Below the pieces are notes generated by a model. That model saw only the letters and a list, made by a program, of their open reading frames with translations. It was not told the DNA's origin and did not search any database. A program made the translations under genes and the position numbers. Shown one piece after another: positions 16,394-25,293 of a DNA stretch of 64,000 bases; positions within the stretch are counted from its first letter, which is position 1, and each line of letters begins with the position of its first letter. The stretch is from a bacterium (GTDB lineage: Bacteria > Chloroflexota > Anaerolineae > Caldilineales > Caldilineaceae), in contig WGMT01000047.1 in NCBI GenBank assembly GCA_016124945.1, forward strand, positions 1-64,000, in the 5' to 3' direction.

Positions 16394-18079
16394 CTACTTC
16401 TGCGTCACCGGCAGGTAGACGCGTAACGCTACTTCGGTTGCCTCGTAGGCGCCGATGTCACAGCCCAGGCTCTGGGAGCGGGCGACGCCGCGCTGATCCG
16501 TGGACGGGCAGAGGGTGTCGTCCGCGGTGTTGATGGCAGGGCTGGCCGGCTGCAAGGCATGGGTAGGTGTGGGGCCGCCGTTGTCGGCCAGCGTACCGAT
16601 GAGCGGATCGATGTTTGTCTGGTCACCCGCGGTGGTGAAGCCGCAGTTGTTGTTCTGATCCAAATTGTGGCCCAACGAGACCAACGTGCCGCCCTGGTTC
16701 AGACAACTGGGGCCAAAGGTTGCACCACCCAAAGCGGTGTTGCCTGCAATCAAGCTGTTGGCAAAGTTCACCACCGGGCCGATGGTTCCCGCGGCCAGGG
16801 CATTGAGGACACCGCCGCCGGCCAACGCCGTATTGCTGATCACCGAGGTGTTGGTCATGTGGATGGTGGTGGGCAGGCCGGTGCGTCCGTTGGCAATACC
16901 GCCGCCTACGCCGCTGAACTGGGCTTGCGGGTTCCCTGTCGCCGTGTTGCCGCTGATGGTGCTGTTCTCCAGATGTAGAACGGCATTGAGGTTGAGGATA
17001 CCACCGCCGTTGCCCTGCTGATTTCCTGTCCCCTGAGCCTGGTTGTTGACCACGGCAGAACGGTTGAGGGTCAACTGAATCAGATCTGCCGAGTTCGGCT
17101 GCAAGAGGCCCATGCCGATGCCGCCGCCGTTAATCGCCTGATTGTTCCTGATCAGCGTATCGTCGATCTCAACCAACGTGGCGCCACCGGTATCGGTGAT
17201 CGCCTTAGAGAGGCGAATCCCGCCACCCGTGCCCTCCAGCGGATTGGCGCTACCTTCTGCAATGTTTTGCTCAATCGTGCTGCTGTCGATAAAGAGGAAG
17301 AGCGGCTCGTTGCCAACGACTGTAACCAGACCACCGCCATCTGGGGCACGGTTGTTCGCTATGCTGACGTTTATCAACTCGACCGTGCCTTCCTGCACCT
17401 GAAGACCACCGCCGGCTTCGCCGGCTCTGTTACCGCTCACCACACTATCGACGATCACAACCGGCCCGGCCCCCAACAAGAGGCCGCCGCCGCCCTCGCC
17501 CGCTGTGTTCGAGACAATATGTGTCTGTTCCAGCGTCAACGCGCCGAAGCTGCTGATGGCGCCGCCAAAGTGGTCGCTGCCGGCAGCTCCGTTGATCAGC
17601 GTGAGATTGCGCAGGGTAAGGTCGGCGCCGCTGTCCACGAAGAAGAAGCGGAAGTCCGGCGTGCCATCAACGCTGCTACGGGCGATGGTGGCCCCATTGC
17701 CGTTGATTGTGATGACGTCGGTAATGACAGGTAAACCGTTGGCGCCGAGGGTGGTGCTGATATTCACCGCGGCCAGGGTGTAGGTGACATTCTCCGTCAG
17801 CTCGATGGTGTCTGCACCGACGCCGGCCGGGCAATCGGCATGGATTTGTGCATCACTTTGGGCGTTCTCAATCGCTTCGATTAGGCTGCACTGACCGTCT
17901 CCGGATACTTCGACAAGGTTTCCGGAGACCGGGATCACGGCGCTGGTGGCTGCCGGGAATGGACTGGATTCCACAAGATGTATTCCTGCTTGCGCACTTC
18001 GGCTGCTACTGAGCAGCAAGAGTAGCCCCCCAAGCAGACAGGTGGAAAGTGCTATCAATGCGCCGATTCTCTTGGACAT
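16394..18079 (-). CDS. Secreted parallel beta-helix protein
   Basis: A 561-residue protein from 18079 (GGAG site 7 nt upstream). A signal peptide (IALSTCLLGGLLLLLSSS, cleavage likely after SAQA) is followed by a CSLIEAIENAQSD segment typical of Chloroflexota right-handed helix proteins. About ten beta-helix rungs follow, with N-S-x-I-x-x-N and GGGI turns. The DPLIGTLADNGGPTPTHAL and TDQRGVARSQ...CDIGAYE ending matches the choice-of-anchor Q type. The last residues are VYLPVTQK, like the tails of the NHL proteins. Likely a cell-surface or matrix protein. It shares a regulatory region with the divergent BTAD regulator 2. Confidence 0.85.
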   Translation of the reverse strand: MSKRIGALIALSTCLLGGLLLLLSSSRSAQAGIHLVESSPFPAATSAVIPVSGNLVEVSGDGQCSLIEAIENAQSDAQIHADCPAGVGADTIELTENVTYTLAAVNISTTLGANGLPVITDVITINGNGATIARSSVDGTPDFRFFFVDSGADLTLRNLTLINGAAGSDHFGGAISSFGALTLEQTHIVSNTAGEGGGGLLLGAGPVVIVDSVVSGNRAGEAGGGLQVQEGTVELINVSIANNRAPDGGGLVTVVGNEPLFLFIDSSTIEQNIAEGSANPLEGTGGGIRLSKAITDTGGATLVEIDDTLIRNNQAINGGGIGMGLLQPNSADLIQLTLNRSAVVNNQAQGTGNQQGNGGGILNLNAVLHLENSTISGNTATGNPQAQFSGVGGGIANGRTGLPTTIHMTNTSVISNTALAGGGVLNALAAGTIGPVVNFANSLIAGNTALGGATFGPSCLNQGGTLVSLGHNLDQNNNCGFTTAGDQTNIDPLIGTLADNGGPTPTHALQPASPAINTADDTLCPSTDQRGVARSQSLGCDIGAYEATEVALRVYLPVTQK

Positions 18080-18152
18080 GAGGATGCTCCGTGTGGTCAT
18101 GGTATGTTGGATGGGTTGGTTTTTGCCCCCACCTTTTATCCTTGCACGTAGC

Positions 18153-18237
18153 CGTTATAGAAGTGTTATGCTGAGGAATTTTGTCGTTATGAAAGCGTTA
18201 TGAAGATTGGTCCCATCTCTCTGTGTGACGTTATACT
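18153..18237. promoter_or_regulatory. Cluster of phased CGTTAT boxes between divergent genes
   Basis: [CT]GTTAT boxes start at 18153, 18164, 18185, 18196 and 18229. They form two pairs with 11-bp period plus one box three turns further on that overlaps a possible TATACT -10 (18232-18237) for the rightward gene. The same paired box precedes the -10 at 5681-5712. This fits binding by a BTAD regulator controlling itself, the beta-helix gene and the precursor operon. Confidence 0.6.
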
Positions 18238-18292
18238 GCTGGCTGCCAGACTCTGCTTTCACCATATTGAGTAACGATAGACCGATAGGGCC

Positions 18293-21200
18293 ATGCAAAA
18301 TCTGTTTCTTTCTCTTCTCGGCGCTTTTCGGGCGCGGCTAGATGATCAGCCGATACCCCGTTTCTATTCCACGAAGACGCGGGCACTGCTGGCTTATCTA
18401 GCCGTCGAATCCAATCAACCTCAGCCTCGCGCCAAGTTGACGGGCATGCTCTGGCCTGAGTATCCCCAATCCGAAGCCAACCTCAGCCTGCGCCAGGCGC
18501 TCTTTCAGCTCAATAAGACGTTGGACAACCGGCGTAATCAAATCTTGCGCGTCTCTAACCAGGACGTGCAATTTCGCGGCGACACCACCCACTGGCTCGA
18601 CGTGTCGACATTTGAGCGCTTGCTGGCACAGGGCGCGCTGGACGAGGCGACTGACCTCTACCGCGGCCCCTTCCTAGACGGTTTCACCGTAACAGACAGT
18701 CCAACTTTTGAAGAGTGGATGCAGAGCGAACGCAGCCGCCTGCACGAAAAGGTGATTGCTGCCCTGACGCAATTGACGGCGCGCGCCGCGGCCAAAGGGG
18801 ACCACGCCAGCACACAGTTTTATGCCGGCCAGATGCTGGCCCACGATCCCTGGCGCGAGGAAGGTCATCGTTCATTGATGTTGGCGTTGGCCCAGCAGGG
18901 TCAACGCTCTGCTGCACTGGCACAGTACGCCCGCTGCCGACGTATCCTCGAAGAAGAATTTGGCGTCTCGCCTGAAACGGAGACGGTGGATCTCTACAAG
19001 CGCATCCGCGACGGAGGCTTGCTACAGCCGGGGCGACTGATTGAGATCGTCAATGCGCCGTCGGCAGCCCTGGCACCAACAGCGCTTGCGCCACGTGCCA
19101 CCGTTGTGCGCACCCCACTCATCGGCCGTCAAAGTCAACTAACCCAACTCCTCTCTCGGCTCATTGACCCACACTGTCGCCTGTTGACATTGGTGGGCAT
19201 GGGCGGTGTCGGCAAGACCCGGCTGGCCCTGGAAGCGATCAAAGAACTCTCTACCGCGCCCGCCGGCGCCGCCCAATTCCCCGATGGGATCTGGTTCGTG
19301 CCGCTCGTAGAGGCAAATACTGTTGAAGGCGCAGTGGGGATCGTCGCCCGCACCCTTGGCCTCACCCTCTACGGCGACCGCACCATCGTCGAGCAGCTAC
19401 TCACCCACCTACATCACAAGAAATTGCTCCTGATTCTCGATAACGTCGAACACCTGCCCGACGCAGCGACGCAGATTGCAGATCTACTCAATGCTGCATT
19501 AGGCATCAAGGTGCTCGTCACTTCACAGGAGCCGCTCGATCTGTGGGATGAGTGGTTCTTTCCGCTGAATGGACTACCGACACCGCCTCACAATTTCGCC
19601 GATCCCAGAGCGCCGGTCAACGCGCCGGCTGTGATCCTTTTCGACCTGAACGCCCGTCGTCGTCGCCCAGATTTTGTGCTTGAAGAGCAGGTCGAACAGG
19701 TCACACGTATCTGTCGTCTCGTGGACGGGCTGCCGCTGGCCATCGAACTGGCTGCTTCCTGGCTGACGCGCTTTTCGTGTGCCCAGATTGCCGAGCAGAT
19801 CGAGGCCGATCTCGGTTTCCTCGGCACCGCCGCCGTAGGCATTCCCGAACGTCATCGTAGTGTCCGCGCCGTGCTGGAGAAGAGTTGGGCGCTGCTCTCG
19901 GCAGAAGAACAGGATGTTCTCAGCCGCCTCGCCATTTTTCGCGGTAGTTTTCACGCGCAAGCAGCGCAGGTGGTGGCTGGCGCATCGATCCCCCTACTCA
20001 GCCGACTGGTCGAGAAGACCCTGCTCCAGGTGACATCGCAGGATCGCTACCAGATGCACGATATGGTGCGTCGTCATGCCGAGCAGATGCTCTTGCACCA
20101 TTCGCAGGCGCAGGCCGATGTCCTGGCGCGGCACTGTGATTTCTACCTGGACTTTATCGCCCGTCGTCGCGAAGGGCTATTTTATGCGGTGGAGAAGGTG
20201 GCCGCCGCTGAGGTAGACCAGGAATTTGAAAATGTCCTGGCGGGGTGGATGTGGGCGGCCGCGCAGGGACGCTTCGCCCAAATGGATCAGGCGCAGGAGA
20301 GCCTTTTCGCCTTTTGCCTCAACCGCGGGCGGTATGTCGAGGGTGCAGGCTGTTTTGGCCGGCTGGTACAGGCACTGGAATCAGCCGGCGTAACCCTCGA
20401 ATCCGATACGGCGCAGGCGCAGATTTTTGGGCGCGCCCTGGCCCGCCAGAGCTTTTTTGCCGTGAGCAGCGGCAGTATGGAACAGGGCATGGCGGCTATG
20501 CGTCAGGCGTTGACGCTGGCGCGGCGCTATCAAAGCGGAGCGGATATGGCCTTCTGCCTCACCTTTCTGGGTGAATTTGAAGGCTGGCAGGGCAACTTTG
20601 TCAATGCACGGCAATTGCTTAACGAAAGTATCGAGATCAACGAAAGCATCGGAGAACTGTTAGGCGGCGGCTTCGCACTCTACCGCCTGGGCGAATTGAC
20701 CCACGCCGCCGGTGATTTTGCACAGGCGCGTGCGATCTTTCAGCGTTGTGTGGAGATCAGCCGCCGTATCAACAACCAGGACGCCGTCGGCTACGCATTG
20801 GATCAGCTAGGGTATTGCGGTGTTTTGGTGGGCGATCTAGCAGGGGCCGAAGCGGCCTATCAAGAGAGCCTGCAATCATTTGGCGAAGTAGGCAACGAGT
20901 TGGGCCTGGCCCTGGCTTCCACCGGCCTGGGGATCACCGCTTGGGCCAAGGGTGAACTGTCCACTGCATTGGCGTGGCTGACGGACAGCATTGCCCGCTC
21001 GCGCAAGGTGGGCCACCCGATTCACCTGTCCACAACGCTGAGCGTGACGGGCCTGGTGTTCAATGAACTCGCCGATTTTGCCCAGGCCCGATCTTTCCTG
21101 GAAGAGGGACTGGCGCTTGCGCAACAGGTTGACTATCAGCGTGGGATCATCACCTGTTTGAACGGGCTGGCCGAGATCACCTGGCAGGCCGGCGACGTGG

Positions 21201-21427
21201 CCCAGGCAAAAACGCTACTCAATAAAAGCCTCGTCCTTGCGGTTGAGCGTGGCCTGCGTCCCCTGCAAGCCGAGGTGATGGTCTACCAGGCGGCACTTTG
21301 CGTCGTCGAAAACACCGCCGCAGCACAAACTCAGGCCAACGAACTCCTCAACAAAGTCTTGGCAGAGATGCCGATTCAGTCCATATTTCGGCGACGGGCG
21401 GAGGAGATGATGAGGCGTAGTGCGTAG
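18293..21427 (+). CDS. BTAD/NB-ARC/TPR transcriptional regulator 2
   Basis: A 1,044-residue regulator with the same layout as regulator 1: a winged helix (about 5-95), BTAD (about 100-240), NB-ARC with Walker A GMGGVGKTR (about 301) and LLLILDNVEHL (about 377), then TPR repeats (about 640-1040; AYQESLQSFGEVGNELG and similar). It lies between the beta-helix gene (divergent) and the convergent LanM gene. The phased CGTTAT boxes in front of it and at 5696-5712 suggest it controls both itself and the precursor operon. The binding match is inferred from box spacing only. Confidence 0.88.
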   Translation: MQNLFLSLLGAFRARLDDQPIPRFYSTKTRALLAYLAVESNQPQPRAKLTGMLWPEYPQSEANLSLRQALFQLNKTLDNRRNQILRVSNQDVQFRGDTTHWLDVSTFERLLAQGALDEATDLYRGPFLDGFTVTDSPTFEEWMQSERSRLHEKVIAALTQLTARAAAKGDHASTQFYAGQMLAHDPWREEGHRSLMLALAQQGQRSAALAQYARCRRILEEEFGVSPETETVDLYKRIRDGGLLQPGRLIEIVNAPSAALAPTALAPRATVVRTPLIGRQSQLTQLLSRLIDPHCRLLTLVGMGGVGKTRLALEAIKELSTAPAGAAQFPDGIWFVPLVEANTVEGAVGIVARTLGLTLYGDRTIVEQLLTHLHHKKLLLILDNVEHLPDAATQIADLLNAALGIKVLVTSQEPLDLWDEWFFPLNGLPTPPHNFADPRAPVNAPAVILFDLNARRRRPDFVLEEQVEQVTRICRLVDGLPLAIELAASWLTRFSCAQIAEQIEADLGFLGTAAVGIPERHRSVRAVLEKSWALLSAEEQDVLSRLAIFRGSFHAQAAQVVAGASIPLLSRLVEKTLLQVTSQDRYQMHDMVRRHAEQMLLHHSQAQADVLARHCDFYLDFIARRREGLFYAVEKVAAAEVDQEFENVLAGWMWAAAQGRFAQMDQAQESLFAFCLNRGRYVEGAGCFGRLVQALESAGVTLESDTAQAQIFGRALARQSFFAVSSGSMEQGMAAMRQALTLARRYQSGADMAFCLTFLGEFEGWQGNFVNARQLLNESIEINESIGELLGGGFALYRLGELTHAAGDFAQARAIFQRCVEISRRINNQDAVGYALDQLGYCGVLVGDLAGAEAAYQESLQSFGEVGNELGLALASTGLGITAWAKGELSTALAWLTDSIARSRKVGHPIHLSTTLSVTGLVFNELADFAQARSFLEEGLALAQQVDYQRGIITCLNGLAEITWQAGDVAQAKTLLNKSLVLAVERGLRPLQAEVMVYQAALCVVENTAAAQTQANELLNKVLAEMPIQSIFRRRAEEMMRRSA

Positions 21428-21540
21428 TGCGTGTCTCGGTAGAGGACGCGACCGCGTTGTTGGTGTGTGATGCGGTAAACATCAAGGCAGGCCAATGCAG
21501 CATCACTTTCTACACTGGTACACGCACTATGCACTACGCA

Positions 21541-24500
21541 CTATGCACTACGCACTACACATTGCACTTCCCCCACCGCCTCCCCATTGACCACCGCCAG
21601 CCGCAGCAGCGTGTAACCGATGCCGGCCACGCCGCGGAAGAAGCCGGGGTTGATGAGGTGGCTGGGCAGGTCGTCGTAGAGTTGGAACGCGCCGGAACTG
21701 GCCGAATGGGACAGAAGCCGGCGCGCTTGAGTGCTTGCCTGTTCGATCCAATCCTGGCGATTCTGCATCAACCCCATTTCAAGCAGGCTTTCGATCTGGC
21801 CGAATTGTCCGCAGCAGAGCGTGTCCAGATCAGAGGGATGATCCGCCGTCAGCAACTCAGCCGACCGCGCTACCCAAGGACGTAGATGGGGCAGATCGTC
21901 TACACAGGCGGCGGCGGCCAACCCGATGCCGGCGGCGCCGTTGCACCAATTACGCAAGTACACAGGCGTCTCGCCGCGCCGATCCTGCCAGTTCCCCGGT
22001 GGATCGGTGTAGAAATGCTGTTGAAAACCCCACGCCTGCTCTGCCCCGGCCAGGAATTGACCATCAGCAGTGGCGCGGTGAAGACGGCACAGCGTGTAGG
22101 CGATCCCAGCAGCGCCGTGTGAGAAGCCGCCCAACCCACGCTGGGGATGCGTCCACGCCAGAGCGGCGCGCAGGATCTCCTGTCCGCGTGCCGCCGCCAA
22201 AGAGAGCACCGACGCCTCCGCCGTCTGGGCGTACAGGCCAAGCAGCGCAAGCACAATCCCCGCCTCGCCATCCAGCATCCCCCAAGGATAGGCGATCCCC
22301 GCGCCCAAAGTGCCCACAGGCGGGAGCCATTGCGCCAAACGCTGCGCCTGATCTACCAACGACGGTTCCGCCAAAAGTTGCGCGGCCACGCTCCGCGCGT
22401 AGATGCGTCCTCCCCAGTCGAGTGCTACATTGTTCGGTGGATCGTCTGCCGCGAAGCCCGCCAGCGCCAGATCCCGCCAACGCCCCTCACCGGTGACGTG
22501 GGCCAGCGCCGCCAGGAAGAGCGAAATCCCGGCGCGCCCGGCGTAGAGATCCTCACCCACCAAGCCGTGTTGCCACAGCCCCGATCTCGATTGATAGTGC
22601 GCGGAAATCCAGGTGATACCGCCGAGAGCAGAAATAGAACGCGGATTGAGCGGATTTGACGGATTCAGATCGAGATTTCTGGAAATTCGCTCTGATCCGC
22701 TCAATCCGCCTAATCCGCGTTCTATTCCCCCAGGTTCACCCATTGGAATCGCCCGCTGCGCCAGTAGATCGCCGAGATGACGGGCGGCATCAATAAAGGT
22801 CTGCGGCATCCCTGCGGCATAGGACGAACGATCCAGGCTTGCATGAATCAGCCCCGCCTGCTGAACTTTGTCGACGGGCGAGGGTAGGGAAAACGGCGGC
22901 CACCGCAGGCTCGGCACACTAGACCTGCCGGGTTGCAGAAAACCCGGCAGGTCTAGGCGCGGTGGGTGATCCTCCGTCAACCCGCCAGGTCTGCTTTTTT
23001 CCTGGCGGGTTTGGCTCGGCACACTAGACCCGGGTTGCAGAAAACCCGGCAGGTCCAGGCGCGGTGGGTGATCCTCCGTCAACCCGCCAGGTCTGCTTTC
23101 TTCCTGGCGGGTTTGGCTCGGCACACTAGACCCGCCGGGTTGCAGAAAACCCGGCAGGTCTAGGCGCGGTGGGTGATCCTCCGTCAACCCGCCAGGTCTG
23201 CTTTCTTCCTGGCGGGTTTGGCTCGGCACACTAGACCCGCCGGGTTGCAGAAAACCCGGCAGGTCCTGGCGCGGTGGGTGATCCTCCGTCAACCCGCCAG
23301 GTCTGCTTTTTTCCTGGCGGGTTTGGCTCGGCACACTAGACCCGCCGGGTTGCAGAAAACCCGGCAGGTCCTGGCGCGGTGGGTGATCCTCCGTCAACCC
23401 GCCAGGTCTGCTTTCTTCCTGGCGGGTTTGACTCGGCACACTAGACCCGCCGGGTTGCAGAAAACCCGGCAGGTCCTGGCGCGGTGGGTGATCCTCCGTC
23501 AACCCGCCAGGTCTGCTTTTTTCCTGGCGGGTTTGGCTCGGCACACTAGACCTGCCGGGTTGCAGAAAACCCGGCAGGTCTAGGCGCGGTGGGTGATCCT
23601 CCGTCAACCCGCCAGGTCTGCTTTTTTCCTGGCGGGTTTGGCTCGGCACACTAGACCTGCCGGGTTGCAGAAAACCCGGCAGGTCCTGGCGCGGTGGGTG
23701 ATCCTCCGTCAACCCGCCAGGTCTGTTTTTTTCCTGGCGGGTTTGACTCGGCACACTAGACCCGCCGGGTTGCAGAAAACCCGGCAGGTCGGGATGGTCG
23801 ATGTGGCCGTGAAAGAGAGGAATGTCTCCGCGGGCAATGGCGTGGTGTTCCGCCGCCAACAAGGGCGCGAAGCGCGCCTGATCTGGGCGGTGCAGGTAGG
23901 TGTGGGCCAGCCGATCCGCCTCGATGCTAAAGTCGATGCCGTCGGTCAGGAAGGCCTGGTGTTTCAGGTGTGCCAACAGCCGAAGATAGGCAGCGGTGGG
24001 CCGCGGTGCAACGCGCACCTGTCCTTGGCGCAGCCGCGCAAGGACGCCATCTTCTCCGCCAAGCGCCGGCCACGCTGAGGTCAACCCATCACAGGCGGCG
24101 CGATAGCCCTCGATCACCTGCGCCGTTGGCACGCTCACGCCCTGGCCGAACAGAGTGAAAATCCCGTCCTGTTCGTTGCCGTCTGCCGTCCAACGTGGCA
24201 GTAGACCGGTACGCATCACGTCCAGCGGATCAGCGTCCTCGTGGCCGGTGAATTGGGGATAGACCAACATCTCGGCGTCCAGCAGCAGGGGAGCGTCTCC
24301 CTGTACCGCCAGGTTTTCGGCGTGACAATCGGCAGCGTGGACGAGGTGCAACAGCGCCAGCAGACCGCCGACATTCTGCGCAAGCCGACACACGTCGGGG
24401 TGTGGAGTGGGCTGGGCCCACTCCATCCAGCCGTGTTCCTGGCGCGCAATGATCCACAGGTGACCGGGGACGGTCTCCAATTCTTGCGACGCTGCCCACT

Positions 24501-25293
24501 TCATCAACTCGGCCCAGGATTGGTCCATCTGCATGTTTTTGGGTTTGTACGCCACGAGGACGCCGCCCAGTTCGACACGCCAGACAGTGCGTCCGCCGCG
24601 GTGTGGATCGGAGAGGCCGGCGAGCAGATCGTGTACGATCCCCGCTGTTGGCGACGGCGGCAGCTCGACGTGTTGGGCCAGCGCGGGCCAGTCCTCGCCG
24701 AGACGAAGCAGGAAATCTTCCACCTCGGCCATCCAATCGAGACAACGCTGGGCAAGCTGCCGCGCCAACACGGGGTAACGCAGGCAGTGTGTTGCCACAG
24801 TTTGAGACTGTGCATCGGCCAGGGTGGCATGTGACAACAGACTCAATCGCTCGGTTAAGTATGCGAGGATCGACCGCTGAGCAACCGGCGTAAGCCATGA
24901 CAATTCCTGTTCGGCTTGTTGCGCCAGGTGATCCTGGGCAGCGTCGACAAAGGGCTGGACGATCTCTGCGGCGGGTTGATCGCCGGCGCTTTCGACCACC
25001 AGCGCCAGGAAGTTGGCCCAATCGGGCAGGGGTGTCTCCGGCGTGTGGCGGCCTGCCCCCAGCAGGCGGCGCACGGTCTCTAGCTCCAACCCATCCCAGG
25101 AAAGGCGTTGGGCGAAGCGATTCCAATCGCCGCGAGCCCAGTCGTCGCCTGCTGTCAGTTGACACCAGCGATCAAGCCGTCGTTCGACGCGTTCTGCGTC
25201 GAACGGATGCGGGGTGGGCTGCCACGTTCCGCCCAATCGTTCGTGGAGAAAGGTGGCCCGATCCACCAGACCGCGCAGATTGTCATTGTTCAT
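21541..25293 (-). CDS. lanM: Class II lanthipeptide synthetase (LanM) with internal repeat insertions
   Basis: A 1,250-residue bifunctional synthetase. The N-terminal DUF4135 dehydratase has LGGVLVAYKPKNMQMD, DCHAENL (about 322) and LLDAEML (about 340), the catalytic and nucleotide-site motifs of LanM kinase/lyase domains. The C-terminal LanC-like cyclase has FSHGAAGIAY (about 1061), NWCNGAAG (about 1116) and LCCGQFG (about 1159). The CCG motif gives a three-Cys zinc site as in ProcM-type enzymes, which tolerate many substrates. Between the domains residues about 502-792 are about 8.3 tandem 35-residue repeats, and residues about 855-886 encode a second palindromic insert. Without them the length is near the usual 900-1,000. 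The last residues (VQCVVRSA) are read from an intergenic gtagtgc repeat. The start overlaps the end of the peptidase gene by 11 nt. Whether the enzyme is active with the inserts is open. Confidence 0.92.
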   Translation of the reverse strand: MNNDNLRGLVDRATFLHERLGGTWQPTPHPFDAERVERRLDRWCQLTAGDDWARGDWNRFAQRLSWDGLELETVRRLLGAGRHTPETPLPDWANFLALVVESAGDQPAAEIVQPFVDAAQDHLAQQAEQELSWLTPVAQRSILAYLTERLSLLSHATLADAQSQTVATHCLRYPVLARQLAQRCLDWMAEVEDFLLRLGEDWPALAQHVELPPSPTAGIVHDLLAGLSDPHRGGRTVWRVELGGVLVAYKPKNMQMDQSWAELMKWAASQELETVPGHLWIIARQEHGWMEWAQPTPHPDVCRLAQNVGGLLALLHLVHAADCHAENLAVQGDAPLLLDAEMLVYPQFTGHEDADPLDVMRTGLLPRWTADGNEQDGIFTLFGQGVSVPTAQVIEGYRAACDGLTSAWPALGGEDGVLARLRQGQVRVAPRPTAAYLRLLAHLKHQAFLTDGIDFSIEADRLAHTYLHRPDQARFAPLLAAEHHAIARGDIPLFHGHIDHPDLPGFLQPGGSSVPSQTRQEKNRPGGLTEDHPPRQDLPGFLQPGRSSVPSQTRQEKSRPGGLTEDHPPRLDLPGFLQPGRSSVPSQTRQEKSRPGGLTEDHPPRQDLPGFLQPGGSSVPSQTRQEESRPGGLTEDHPPRQDLPGFLQPGGSSVPSQTRQEKSRPGGLTEDHPPRQDLPGFLQPGGSSVPSQTRQEESRPGGLTEDHPPRLDLPGFLQPGGSSVPSQTRQEESRPGGLTEDHPPRLDLPGFLQPGSSVPSQTRQEKSRPGGLTEDHPPRLDLPGFLQPGRSSVPSLRWPPFSLPSPVDKVQQAGLIHASLDRSSYAAGMPQTFIDAARHLGDLLAQRAIPMGEPGGIERGLGGLSGSERISRNLDLNPSNPLNPRSISALGGITWISAHYQSRSGLWQHGLVGEDLYAGRAGISLFLAALAHVTGEGRWRDLALAGFAADDPPNNVALDWGGRIYARSVAAQLLAEPSLVDQAQRLAQWLPPVGTLGAGIAYPWGMLDGEAGIVLALLGLYAQTAEASVLSLAAARGQEILRAALAWTHPQRGLGGFSHGAAGIAYTLCRLHRATADGQFLAGAEQAWGFQQHFYTDPPGNWQDRRGETPVYLRNWCNGAAGIGLAAAACVDDLPHLRPWVARSAELLTADHPSDLDTLCCGQFGQIESLLEMGLMQNRQDWIEQASTQARRLLSHSASSGAFQLYDDLPSHLINPGFFRGVAGIGYTLLRLAVVNGEAVGEVQCVVRSA
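22633..22726. repeat. Palindromic repeat inside lanM (second insertion)
   Basis: Left arm near 22633-22670 (aatagaacgcggattgagcg) pairs with the right arm 22695-22726 (ending cgcgttctatt). It is translated in frame as a Ser/Asn/Pro-rich linker just before the LanC domain. It looks like a common intergenic repeat captured by the gene. Confidence 0.75.
22920..23790. repeat. About 8.3 tandem 105-bp palindromic units inside lanM
   Basis: Each unit contains two hairpins: CCTGCCGGGTT with AACCCGGCAGG, and AACCCGCCAGG with CCTGGCGGGTT. The units encode DLPGFLQPGGSSVPS, QTRQEKSRPGG and LTEDHPPRQ in series. Units differ at only a few bases (K/E, G/R, Q/L). One is a codon shorter (34 residues), so the frame is kept throughout. 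Confidence 0.95.

Noticed and set aside
22920..23790. CRISPR array
   Set aside because: Units are contiguous 105-bp copies without variable spacers, and no cas gene is near.
22966..24078. Three plus-strand ORFs made of repeating MILRQPARSAFFLAG units
   Set aside because: They are antisense readings of the tandem repeat inside lanM and lack ribosome sites. The minus strand has both enzymatic domains.
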